Assembly (NCBI RefSeq): GCF_001652915.1
Contig: NZ_BBQI01000090.1
Coordinates: 372,001 to 436,000, forward strand
Source of the DNA: Cupriavidus sp. D384
GTDB taxonomy: Bacteria > Pseudomonadota > Gammaproteobacteria > Burkholderiales > Burkholderiaceae
Direction of reading: 5' to 3'
Length of the DNA stretch: 64,000 nt
Within the stretch, counting starts at the first letter, position 1. Every line of letters begins with the position of its first letter. The notes under the pieces are model-generated. The model was not told the DNA's origin. It worked only from the letters and a program-made list of their open reading frames with translations, and ran no database searches. A program made the position numbers and the translations under genes. Positions 45,747 through 54,512 of this stretch are shown piece after piece.

Positions 45747-45764
45747 ATAATTACCGGTAATTAT
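45747..45764. promoter_or_regulatory. Perfect 18-base palindrome ataattaccggtaattat
   Basis: Nine bases repeat inverted with no spacer, an AT-rich island in GC-rich DNA, 42 bases before the start codon of the small lipoprotein. It suits a dimeric repressor site or a leader hairpin; no T-run follows that would make it a terminator of roxA. Confidence 0.6.
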
Positions 45765-45806
45765 TCATCGCCTGTTTTCGTTTTATTAAAAGTTAAAGGA
45801 CGAACA

Positions 45807-46046
45807 ATGAAGAAGTCTCTCCTGATCGCATCCCTGCTGGCTGCTGTTGCTCTGGCCGCTTGCGGCAAGAAGGAAGAAGCCGCTGCCCCCGCTGCTGACA
45901 CCGCTGCTTCGGCTCCGGCTGCTGCTGCTCCGGCTGCTGACGCTTCGGCTCCCGCAGCTGCTGCTCCGGCTGCTGACGCTTCGGCTCCGGCTGCCGACGC
46001 TTCGGCTCCGGCTGCTGACGCTTCGGCTCCGGCTGCCAAGCAGTAA
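45807..46046 (+). CDS. Small Ala/Pro-rich lipoprotein with heptad repeats
   Basis: The 79-residue protein begins with a lipoprotein signal (LAAVALAACGKKEEA, Cys19). The mature part of 61 residues is almost only Ala, Pro, Ser and Asp, built of about five copies of APAADAS-like units encoded by 21-bp repeats. It has a good AAAGGA ribosome-binding site 9 bases before the ATG, its own promoter and a strong terminator, so it is probably well expressed. It may act as a flexible spacer in the outer membrane or periplasm. No family with known function is recognised. Confidence 0.8.
   Translation: MKKSLLIASLLAAVALAACGKKEEAAAPAADTAASAPAAAAPAADASAPAAAAPAADASAPAADASAPAADASAPAAKQ
45915..46040 (+). repeat. 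21-bp tandem repeats coding APAADAS units
   Basis: Units of the type ccggctgctgacgcttcggct recur in frame, some extended by two extra Ala codons. Repeat number could change by slippage without a frameshift. Confidence 0.75.
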
Positions 46047-46065
46047 TCGGATTTTTCCGAGAAAC

Positions 46066-46093
46066 AAAAAGCCGACCTTCGGGTCGGCTTTTT
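46066..46093. terminator. Strong bidirectional terminator
   Basis: gccgacc (46071-46077), loop ttcg, and ggtcggc (46082-46088) are flanked by aaaaa and ttttt. It lies between the lipoprotein gene and the convergent metallo-beta-lactamase gene and serves both. Confidence 0.93.
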
Positions 46094-46144
46094 GTTTTGG
46101 CGATTATCTGACACCCCTTCATTAGCGGCATCGGCGCTCGCCGA

Positions 46145-46933
46145 TTATGCCCGCACAGGCTGCCAGCCCAGCCCTTCTTCCTGGTCCGCGATCAGAATTT
46201 CACCAGGCAGTACACCCAGCACCGTAGCCAGCGCTCCAGCCGCCAGTTCACGGGTATTGTTCTGCTTGCTCAAGTGTGCCGCCACCACGCGCGACAGACC
46301 CGGATGGGTCACCTGCGACAGGATACTGGCCGCAATATCGTTTGCCAGATGGCCAAAATCACCACCTATCCGCCGCTTCAGCGACCACGGATAGACCGAG
46401 TTGGCCAGCATGTCGCGATCATGGTTGCATTCGAGGACCAGCGCATCCACGCCAGCCAGACGCGCCGTGACGTAGGGCGTTTCCATGCCCGCATCGGTCA
46501 GCACGCCAAGCCGCGCATCGCCATCGGTCAGCACGAACTGCAACGGCTCCCGCGCATCGTGCGGCACCGTATAGGGATGGATCTGCAGACCGCCCACCGC
46601 GAATACGTGATCGGCGCAACATACCCGCACATCGGCCTGGTCGGCGCCACGCATGTGCGAAGTAGCCAGCCAGGTGCCGTGACTGGTGTGAACCGGAAGC
46701 TTGTGCCGTGCGGCAAATGCATAGGCAGAGCCGACGTGATCGCCGTGCTCGTGGGTGACCAGCACCGCGTCGAGTTGTCCGGGCAAGACGCCCAGCCGCT
46801 CCAGGCGACGCGCCGTTTCCTTGATGCCGAAACCGCAGTCAAGCAGCACACGCGTCACGGACGCGCCCTCGCCGGCCTCGATCAGCAGCGAGTTGCCTTC
46901 GCTGCCACTTCCCAAAAAAGCAAAGCGCATCAT
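46145..46933 (-). CDS. Metallo-beta-lactamase-fold hydrolase (YycJ/WalJ-like)
   Basis: The 262-residue protein carries the zinc motif VTHEHGDHVGSA, the family start FAFLGSGSEGNSLLIE, PHDAREPLQF and LECNHDRDML. This subgroup includes YycJ, proposed to process DNA or RNA 5-prime ends. It is the last gene of dapA-bamC-MBL, an order kept in Burkholderiales. A second ATG three bases on is possible. Function here is not established. Confidence 0.85.
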   Translation of the reverse strand: MMRFAFLGSGSEGNSLLIEAGEGASVTRVLLDCGFGIKETARRLERLGVLPGQLDAVLVTHEHGDHVGSAYAFAARHKLPVHTSHGTWLATSHMRGADQADVRVCCADHVFAVGGLQIHPYTVPHDAREPLQFVLTDGDARLGVLTDAGMETPYVTARLAGVDALVLECNHDRDMLANSVYPWSLKRRIGGDFGHLANDIAASILSQVTHPGLSRVVAAHLSKQNNTRELAAGALATVLGVLPGEILIADQEEGLGWQPVRA

Positions 46934-47000
46934 CGATGCGCTCGCTTGGGAAGATGCCCGACGGCGGGCGCCGTCGGCATCGATGGACTACAGACGACCA

Positions 47001-48251
47001 TCAGTGCAGCTGTTCGTCCAGCAGCGACAGGATACGCTTGCTGATCTCGGTGTTTTCCGGCTGGCCGGCATCGTTCTGCACGGTGACCGTGGTGCCGGTG
47101 CCATTGCCCTTCAGCGACACGCGATACTTCTTCGCGGTCTTGCCGTCGTTGGCCTTCGTGAAGAGCTTCGAGAAGAAGCCGCGATCGTCCACAGCCTGCT
47201 TCGGATCCACGTAGCGCACGTAGTACAGGCCTTGCGCGCGGTCGCGGTCTTCCACGGTGAAGTTCACGCGATCCAGCGACAGGCCGACCGAACGCCATGC
47301 ACGGTCGAACGGCTCCGGCAGCTGCAGCGCCGGGGCACCATTGACCTGCGCCAGGAACGACTTGCTGTCGACGGCGCTGGCCGAGGCTGCACCGGTTGCC
47401 GCAGCGGCACCGATACCGGTGGCGTCGCCCGAAGTCGCCGGGGCTACGGCGGCTGCAGCATTGCCCACCGGAGTCGGGTTCTTGGCCATCTGGTTGGCCT
47501 GCTCCTTCTGCACGCCCAGGCGCTGGGCCAGGCGCGACAGGAATTCGGCTTCCAGTTCCGGATCAGCCGGACGCGGCGTCCAGACCGTGGTCGACTTGTC
47601 CACGCCGGTCAGTTGCTCCTGCGCGCCACGGTGGCTGATGAACACTTCGAGCTGACCGTTCTGGGCGCGCTCCACACGCGTACGGAACTTGTCGCGCTCG
47701 GAGGTCGAGTACAGGCCGTCGAACACCTTGCCGATCGTATTGCGGATGATGTCCTGCGGAATCTTGGCGCGGTTTTCGGCCCAGTCCGTTTCCATGATCC
47801 CGGTCTGCGGCGAGTCCTGGGTCAGCAGGAAGCCATTTTCCTGCCAGAAGCCGCGCAGCGACTCCCACAGTTGGTCGGCGCGCATGCCGTTGCTGATCAC
47901 CAGCCAGCGCTGGTTGCCATCACGCTCCATGCGGATGCCCTGCGAGGAGGGCAGCACGTTGGTGGCGGGCTCGGCCTCGCGCGTCTTGGTAGCCTGCTGG
48001 TAGTTCGACAGCGTCGACGTGCCTGCCGCGTCGGGCACGGTATAACGGCGGTCGCCTTCGAGCTTGGTCAGGTCCGGCGGAATGTCCAGCGACGCGGTCT
48101 TCTTGCCCTGGGACTTGTAGTCGATCTTGTCGGGCTGCATGGCTTCGTTGATGCTGCTGCAGCCGGCAATCAGCGTCAGCGCCAGCACGGGCGCAACCAC
48201 GGCGACACGGCGGATCTGCGTCGCGCCGCGACGGTTAAGCTTCTGTTTCAT
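47001..48251 (-). CDS. bamC: Outer membrane protein assembly factor BamC (NlpB/DapX)
   Basis: The product is about 416 residues. A lipoprotein signal (VLALTLIAGCSS, Cys about 31) is followed by the unstructured BamC segment KIDYKSQGKKTASLDIPPDLTK that binds BamD, and then two helix-grip domains separated by an Ala/Gly-rich linker (about 265-290). It is a subunit of the BAM complex that inserts outer membrane proteins. ATG at 48251 and GTG two codons earlier are both possible; AGGA lies 10 and 4 bases before them. It is co-transcribed with dapA. Confidence 0.9.
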   Translation of the reverse strand: MKQKLNRRGATQIRRVAVVAPVLALTLIAGCSSINEAMQPDKIDYKSQGKKTASLDIPPDLTKLEGDRRYTVPDAAGTSTLSNYQQATKTREAEPATNVLPSSQGIRMERDGNQRWLVISNGMRADQLWESLRGFWQENGFLLTQDSPQTGIMETDWAENRAKIPQDIIRNTIGKVFDGLYSTSERDKFRTRVERAQNGQLEVFISHRGAQEQLTGVDKSTTVWTPRPADPELEAEFLSRLAQRLGVQKEQANQMAKNPTPVGNAAAAVAPATSGDATGIGAAAATGAASASAVDSKSFLAQVNGAPALQLPEPFDRAWRSVGLSLDRVNFTVEDRDRAQGLYYVRYVDPKQAVDDRGFFSKLFTKANDGKTAKKYRVSLKGNGTGTTVTVQNDAGQPENTEISKRILSLLDEQLH

Positions 48252-48309
48252 TGACACGTAATCCTGGTTTCAAGAATCGGCGAATAGCCGAACGTTCAGC
48301 CGGCGAATC

Positions 48310-49194
<885 letters not shown>

Positions 49195-49342
49195 ATCTCA
49201 GGGAATTCGGGAAATTCGAACAAACGGGATTGTACCGGAACCGTCAGGGGCTCCGCCCCCCCTATCAATGAGGGAAAACGTTAGCGGGCGTAACGTGTGG
49301 CGCGCCGGTCTCGCTGACGGCCGCCGCTGCGCTCCCGGCGCC

Positions 49343-49921
49343 TCACGACTGGGGCCATCCGGGCAGCGGATATCGCCGCGGCGCGGCCTCGGGCGCGCTC
49401 CCGGGTACCTCGCGCACGGCACAAATCCGCTGCACGAAGGCCTCGCGCGGCGCCGCCAGCGTGCCGTCCTCGTAACCTGCCACCCGCAACCTGCCGCGCG
49501 TCACTTCGAGCAATTCACCGGGTTGCAGCAGGAAATCGGGCCGCGACGGCTTGCCGACGGTTTCGTTGCCGGCCGCAAAGGTCTCGTAGACCAGCACCCC
49601 GCCCGGCGCCAGCGCGTCCAGCAGATGCGGCCACAGCGGCCGGTGCAGGTAGTTGGTGACCACCACCGCGTCAAACCGGCCGGCATCCGCCAAGGGCCAG
49701 GCGCCCTGCTCCAGATCGGCCACGCGGCCCTCGATGCCAGCCGGCAACCCGGCAACCGCCTCGGCATCGCGGTCCACGGCCAGCACCGCAAACCCCTGCC
49801 CCGCCAGCCAGACGGCGTGGCGCCCGCTGCCGCAGGCCAGGTCGAGCACCCGGCCGCCGGGCCGGATCAGGTGGGCCCATCGGGTCAGCCAGGTGGAAGG
49901 CGCGGCAAGCTGGGAATGCAT
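49343..49921 (-). CDS. Class I SAM-dependent methyltransferase
   Basis: The 192-residue protein has motif I VLDLACGSGRHAVWLA, then VLAVDRDAEAV (motif II acid), and VVVTNYLHRPLWPHLLDALAPGG (motifs III-IV). This is the small TehB/UbiE-like fold. The start at 49921 (MHSQLAAPSTW) fits the fold; the frame extends far upstream without homology. The target is unknown. It follows the site-2 protease gene on the same strand with a 65-base gap. Confidence 0.82.
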   Translation of the reverse strand: MHSQLAAPSTWLTRWAHLIRPGGRVLDLACGSGRHAVWLAGQGFAVLAVDRDAEAVAGLPAGIEGRVADLEQGAWPLADAGRFDAVVVTNYLHRPLWPHLLDALAPGGVLVYETFAAGNETVGKPSRPDFLLQPGELLEVTRGRLRVAGYEDGTLAAPREAFVQRICAVREVPGSAPEAAPRRYPLPGWPQS

Positions 49922-49986
49922 CGGCGGGAACAGGGAAAAGGAAGGGAGCCGGGAAGCCGGAACAAGGGGGACAGGCCGGGCCGGTG

Positions 49987-50652
49987 CTACTGCAGCACCA
50001 TCAGCACCGGGCGCAGCATGAGTTCGACGATCGACAGCAGCACCGTCATCACCGGCTGCATCCAGATTCGCGTGATGACACCGGCAGCCACCAGCGCCAG
50101 CACGATGAAGATGCCGTACGGCTCGACCCGGCCCACCGCCTCGGCCATGCGACGCGGCAGGAACGCCGTCAGCACGCGGCCGCCATCGAGCGGCGGAATC
50201 GGGAACAGGTTGAACGCGGCCACCACCGTGTTGACCAGCACACCGGCGCGGGCCATCTGGCTCCAGAAGGGCTCCTGGATCTGCGCCAGGGCCAGGCCGA
50301 CGGCGATCAGCGCCCACAGGAACGCCTGCACGACGTTGCTGGCGGGACCGGCCAGCGCCACCCACATGCCATGCCAGCGCGGGTTGCGCAGGTGGTCGAA
50401 CACCACCGGCACCGGCTTGGCAAACCCGAACACGAACTGGCCGGCCGTCAGGAAATACAGCAGCAGCGGCACGGCCACGGTGCCAATCGGATCGATATGG
50501 CGAATCGGGTTCAGGCTGACGCGCCCCAGCAGCCAGGCGGTGTTGTCGCCGAAATACTTGGCCACGAAGCCGTGCGCGGCCTCGTGCAACGTGATGGCAA
50601 ACAGCACGGGCAGTGCATATACAGCGAAGGTCTGGACGATCGAGGAATCCAT
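49987..50652 (-). CDS. Site-2 protease family membrane metalloprotease (M50)
   Basis: The 221-residue inner-membrane protein has about five hydrophobic segments. The zinc motif LHEAAHGFVAKYFGD lies in the first helix pair, and the third ligand is in NLFPIPPLDGGRVL. It is the short S2P form without a PDZ domain. Such proteases cut within membranes, but the substrate is unknown. It belongs to a minus-strand row with the YciO-type and PHP genes. Confidence 0.9.
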   Translation of the reverse strand: MDSSIVQTFAVYALPVLFAITLHEAAHGFVAKYFGDNTAWLLGRVSLNPIRHIDPIGTVAVPLLLYFLTAGQFVFGFAKPVPVVFDHLRNPRWHGMWVALAGPASNVVQAFLWALIAVGLALAQIQEPFWSQMARAGVLVNTVVAAFNLFPIPPLDGGRVLTAFLPRRMAEAVGRVEPYGIFIVLALVAAGVITRIWMQPVMTVLLSIVELMLRPVLMVLQ

Positions 50653-50757
50653 GCGAATTATTCTATCGGGCCGCCGGCGCCCAAGGCTGTCCGGCATGTC
50701 CGTGGATGTGCGGTATGTATCAGAAACGACAGGTCAAATGACACAAGGCTGGCCGGA

Positions 50758-51393
50758 TCAGGCGGCAGCGACCAGCCCAAAGCGTTCGACATCGCCACGC
50801 CCGGCGCGCACCAGTTCCGGCTCGCCGCTGGTCAGGTCGATCACGGTGGTCGGCTGGGCCGGCGCGGGGCCGCCGCAGATCACCAGGTCGAGCTGCTTCT
50901 CCAGCCGCGTACGGATCTCGGCCGGCTCGTTCATCGGCGCCTCGTCGTCCGGCATCTGCAGCGTGGCCGAAATCAGCGGCTGCCCCAGTTCGGCCAGCAG
51001 CGCCAGCGGAATCGCATGGTCCGGCACGCGCACGCCGATGGTCTTGCGCGCCGGGTGCGACAACCGCCTGGGCACTTCCTTGGTCGCTTCCAGGATAAAC
51101 ACGTACGGACCCGGCGTGGCGCCCTTGATCCAGCGGTACTGGCGGTTATCGACCCGGGCAAAGTTGCCGAGTTCCGACAGGTCGCTGCACATCAGCGTCA
51201 GATGGTGTTTTTCGTCGATGTCGCGCAGCCGGCGCAGGCGCTCCACGGCAGACTTGTCGTCAAGCCGGCAGGCCAGGGCGTAGCTGGAATCGGTCGGCAG
51301 CGCGATCAGGCCGCCCTTCTGCACGATCTGCGCGGCCTGCTTGACCAGCCGCGCCTGCGGGTTTTCGGGATGAATCTCGAAGTACTGGGACAT
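50758..51393 (-). CDS. YciO/Sua5-type threonylcarbamoyl-AMP synthase-like protein
   Basis: The 211-residue protein has the YrdC-like nucleotide site GGLIALPTDSSYALACRL, then KHHLTLMCSDLSELG and the IGVRVPDHAIP segment. It matches YciO, a weaker paralogue of TsaC/Sua5, which make the intermediate for t6A in tRNA. Whether it can supply t6A here is not clear. It is 30 bases from the PHP gene upstream. Confidence 0.88.
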   Translation of the reverse strand: MSQYFEIHPENPQARLVKQAAQIVQKGGLIALPTDSSYALACRLDDKSAVERLRRLRDIDEKHHLTLMCSDLSELGNFARVDNRQYRWIKGATPGPYVFILEATKEVPRRLSHPARKTIGVRVPDHAIPLALLAELGQPLISATLQMPDDEAPMNEPAEIRTRLEKQLDLVICGGPAPAQPTTVIDLTSGEPELVRAGRGDVERFGLVAAA

Positions 51394-51423
51394 GAGGGGC
51401 GCGGATTTCCGGGGCGGGGCAGG

Positions 51424-52275
51424 TTACCAGTCGTACCAGACCGGCGTGACGTCCGACGGCAGCGGCGGCAGCGTGCCGATTTCCACGCGTCCCTCGCCGG
51501 GACCGTGGAAATCCGATCCGCGCGATGCCAGCAAACCATAGTGGCGCGCCACGTCGGCGTAGCGGCGGAACTGGTCGGGCGTATGGCTGCCGGTCACGAC
51601 CTCGACCGCGCGGCCGCCCAGTTGCGTGAATTCGTCGAACAGCGCGTCGTGCTGCAAGTCTGTGTAGTTGTATCGGCCCGGATGCGCCATCACCGCAACG
51701 CCGCCGGCGCCGCGGATCCAGCCCACCGCCTCCTTCAATGCCGACCAGCGGTGCGGCACAAAGCCCGGACGGCCTTCCGACAGGTATTCGCTGAACACGT
51801 CGCCGATGGTCTTGCAACGGCCCTCGTCCACCAGCCAGCGCGCAAAGTGCGTGCGGGAAATCAGGTCGGGGTTGCCAACGTAGCGCAGCGCGCCTTCGTA
51901 GGCGCCGGTAATGCCGACTTTCGCCAGCGCCTCGCTAATGTCCTGCGCGCGGCGCGCACGGCCGTCGCGGGTCCGGGCCAGGCCATCGATCAGGTCCGCG
52001 TTGAACGGATCGATCTGCAGGCCGACGATATGCACGGTCTGCCCGGCCCAGGTCACCGAAATCTCCACGCCCGGCACGTAGCGCATGCCCAGCGCTTCGG
52101 CCGCGGTGCGGGCTTCGGCCTGGCCGCCCACCTCATCGTGGTCGGTCAGGGCCCAGAACGCCACGCCGCCGGCGTGCGCACGTGCGGCCACCTCGGACGG
52201 CGACAACATCCCGTCGGACACGGTGGAATGGCAGTGCAGGTCAGCGTTGATGGCATTGGCGTTTTGCATGGTCAT
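51424..52275 (-). CDS. PHP-domain phosphoesterase (RNase AM / nucleoside 3',5'-bisphosphate phosphatase type)
   Basis: The 283-residue protein has metal ligands DLHCHSTVSDG, LTDHDEVGG, VPGVEIS, MAHPGRY and SRGSDFHGPGE, a complete trinuclear PHP set. Homologues (YciV/TrpH) trim 5-prime ends of rRNA or hydrolyse nucleotide bisphosphates. GGGAG lies about 7 bases before the ATG at 52275. It heads the row PHP-YciO-site-2 protease. Confidence 0.88.
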   Translation of the reverse strand: MTMQNANAINADLHCHSTVSDGMLSPSEVAARAHAGGVAFWALTDHDEVGGQAEARTAAEALGMRYVPGVEISVTWAGQTVHIVGLQIDPFNADLIDGLARTRDGRARRAQDISEALAKVGITGAYEGALRYVGNPDLISRTHFARWLVDEGRCKTIGDVFSEYLSEGRPGFVPHRWSALKEAVGWIRGAGGVAVMAHPGRYNYTDLQHDALFDEFTQLGGRAVEVVTGSHTPDQFRRYADVARHYGLLASRGSDFHGPGEGRVEIGTLPPLPSDVTPVWYDW

Positions 52276-52389
52276 ATTCTACTCCCGGCAGGGTTTTTTA
52301 GCCCTGCCACCAAAGGTGGCGTGCCCGGATTGCCGCAGCACGCAAGGTATGATGGGGCCTGTCCAGACCGCTTTTTTCCGCTTCCAGCC

Positions 52390-53457
52390 ATGTCCACCAC
52401 GCCCGCATCCCCGACCCCGGAAACCATTCAGACCGATGTGCTGATCGTCGGTGCCGGCCCGGTGGGCCTGTTCGCCGCATTCCAGGCAGGCGTGCTGGGC
52501 CTCAAATGCGAGCTGATCGACGTGCTGGACCGCGCTGGCGGCCAATGCACCGAGCTGTATCCCGAAAAGCCGATCTACGACATTCCGGCCGTACCAGGCT
52601 GCCTGGCGCAGGAACTGGTGGATCGACTGCTCGAACAGTGCGCACCGTTCGCGTTTCCGATGCACTTCAACCAGCGCGCGCAGTCTGTCAGCGACACCCA
52701 CGGCGCCGATGGCCACCCGCGTCTGTTGATCACCACGGATGGCGGCAAGCGCTTCGACGTGGCTGCCGTGCTGATCTGCGCCGGGGCCGGGGCCTTCGCC
52801 CCGCAGCGCGTGTCGCTGCCCGAGGTTGCGCCGCTGGAAGACCGGCACGTCCACTATGCCGTGCGCGACGTGTCACGCTTTGCCGGCAAGCGCGTGATCG
52901 TGGCCGGCGGCGGCGATTCGGCGCTGGACTGGGCGCTGGCCTTGCGCAAGGTGGCGGCACGCGTGACGCTGCTGCACCGGCGCGAAGGCTTTCGTGCCGC
53001 CGATCACTCGGTGGCCGCCATGCGCGCGGCCGTCGAGGCAGGCGAGATGGATTTCGTGGTCGGCATGCTCGGCAGCCTGCAAACCGATGACACCGGCGCC
53101 CTCACCCACGCCGGCATCAAGACGCGCGACGGCGACCGCACCGTGGAAGCCGACGAACTTGTCGCGCTGTACGGTCTGGTGTCCGAACCGGGGCCGATCG
53201 CCCAGTGGGACCTCGACATGCACGCGGGCCGCATCCATATCGAGAACACCACCACGTACGAAACGTCGCGCCGCGGCATCTTTGCCGCTGGCGACATCGC
53301 CGTTTATCCAAACAAGCAGAAGCTAATCCTGTCGGGCTTCCACGAGGCCGCGCTGGCCCTGCGCAAGGCGTATCACTATGCCTTCCCTGACAAAGCGCTG
53401 GTGCACATGCACACCAGCAACAACCCCGCGCTGAAGCAAAAGCTCACGCACGCGTAA
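52390..53457 (+). CDS. Ferredoxin/flavodoxin-NADP(+) reductase, thioredoxin-reductase type
   Basis: The 355-residue flavoprotein has the FAD motif VLIVGAGPVGLFAAFQAG at about 17-34, the NADPH motif VIVAGGGDSALDWAL near 175 and FAAGDIAVYPNKQKLI near 300. It lacks the CxxC of thioredoxin reductase, so it matches the TrxR-like FNR2 group that moves electrons between NADPH and ferredoxin. The frame stays open far upstream over antisense genes, but homology starts at the ATG at 52390. It is divergent from the PHP gene. Confidence 0.9.
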   Translation: MSTTPASPTPETIQTDVLIVGAGPVGLFAAFQAGVLGLKCELIDVLDRAGGQCTELYPEKPIYDIPAVPGCLAQELVDRLLEQCAPFAFPMHFNQRAQSVSDTHGADGHPRLLITTDGGKRFDVAAVLICAGAGAFAPQRVSLPEVAPLEDRHVHYAVRDVSRFAGKRVIVAGGGDSALDWALALRKVAARVTLLHRREGFRAADHSVAAMRAAVEAGEMDFVVGMLGSLQTDDTGALTHAGIKTRDGDRTVEADELVALYGLVSEPGPIAQWDLDMHAGRIHIENTTTYETSRRGIFAAGDIAVYPNKQKLILSGFHEAALALRKAYHYAFPDKALVHMHTSNNPALKQKLTHA

Positions 53458-53473
53458 CCGGGATACGCTCCGC

Positions 53474-54367
53474 TCAGGCCAGGAAATCCTCGATCAGCCC
53501 GGCCACCACCTGCGGCTGGTCGTGGTGGAGCATGTGCCCGGCGTCGTCGACGAATACCTCGCGGAAATCGGGGAATGCGCGGAAACGCTCCTTGAATTCC
53601 TCGACGGTCTGCTTGTGCGCGATGTGCTTCAGCGTGGCCGAATCCCGCGCTTCCACGTGCAGCACCGGCGCCGCCACCTTTTCCCAGATCGCCATGATCT
53701 CGTCGATGCGGTACAGCGTCGGGTTGGTCATCTTGTGCGCCGCATCTCCCAGGATTTCCCAGCGACCGGCCTCGTTGCGGCGCGACCAGTGCGCGGCCAG
53801 GAACGCGGCACGATCGTCGGGCAGGCGCGGATTGGTCTTCTGCAGCCGCGCGGCCACGGCAGCCTCGCTGTCGTAGGTCTTCAGTTCGGGCGGCGTGCGC
53901 AGTTCGTCAAGCCAGCGCGCCAGCCGGGCTGGCGCCTGGTCCGGCCGCGTGCGCGTCAGGCCGAAGCCTTCCAGGTCCACCACGCGCCGTACGCGCTCCG
54001 GCCGCACACCCGCGTAGATGCACACCGCGTTGGCGCCCATGCTGTGGCCCACCAGGTCCACCTGCCCGTCGGGCTGGTAATGGTCGAGCAGCGCTTCCAG
54101 GTCGGCCACGTAGTCGGGAAACCAGTACGAGCGCGTGCCCGGGTATTGCGTCGGGTATTCGGTCTCGCCAAAGCCGCGCCAGTCCATGGCGATCACATGC
54201 CAGTCGCGCTGGAATGCATCGACCAGGAACTGGAACGACGCCGCCACATCCATCCAGCCATGCAGCATGAACAGCTTGGGCGCGCCGGGTTGTCCCCAGT
54301 GGCGGACGTGCGTGCGCAGGCCACGCAGCGTGATAAATTCGGAACGCGAAGTTTCCGTGATGGTCAT
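53474..54367 (-). CDS. Alpha/beta hydrolase
   Basis: The 297-residue protein has an oxyanion region LFMLHGWMDVAASFQF, nucleophile elbow GHSMGANAV (Ser near 125), an acid in the later HVEARDSATL region and the catalytic His in DDAGHMLHHDQP. The ATG at 54367 follows GAGGGT by about 7 bases. It is divergent from the acyl-CoA synthetase gene, with a TATAAT (minus strand, 54467-54462) and a palindrome between, so an acyl ester or thioester substrate is possible but unproved. Confidence 0.85.
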   Translation of the reverse strand: MTITETSRSEFITLRGLRTHVRHWGQPGAPKLFMLHGWMDVAASFQFLVDAFQRDWHVIAMDWRGFGETEYPTQYPGTRSYWFPDYVADLEALLDHYQPDGQVDLVGHSMGANAVCIYAGVRPERVRRVVDLEGFGLTRTRPDQAPARLARWLDELRTPPELKTYDSEAAVAARLQKTNPRLPDDRAAFLAAHWSRRNEAGRWEILGDAAHKMTNPTLYRIDEIMAIWEKVAAPVLHVEARDSATLKHIAHKQTVEEFKERFRAFPDFREVFVDDAGHMLHHDQPQVVAGLIEDFLA

Positions 54368-54440
54368 GGTGTCTACCCTCTGTGCCCGGGTCTTCTGATG
54401 CGCGCGCAGCGATGGCCGCGCGGCAGCCCGGATAAAAATA

Positions 54441-54452
54441 GAACGATCGTTC
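54441..54452. promoter_or_regulatory. TetR-type palindrome gaacgatcgttc
   Basis: This is a perfect 12-base palindrome between the divergent hydrolase and acyl-CoA synthetase genes, about 10 bases after a TATAAT that reads towards the hydrolase, overlapping its likely transcription start. It resembles operators of TetR-family fatty-acid regulators. No tetR gene is in the window. Confidence 0.65.
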
Positions 54453-54512
54453 GCTTGTCGGATTATAGCCAAACGGCTAGTCGAAGCGAGCAAGAACATT
54501 GGAGACATTGGC

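Noticed and set aside
49984-52389. Long plus-strand open frame ahead of the ferredoxin-NADP reductase gene
   Set aside because: It runs antisense to the site-2 protease, YciO-type and PHP genes, has Arg/Gln/His-rich composition typical of GC-rich shadow frames and no homology pattern; the reductase starts at 52390.
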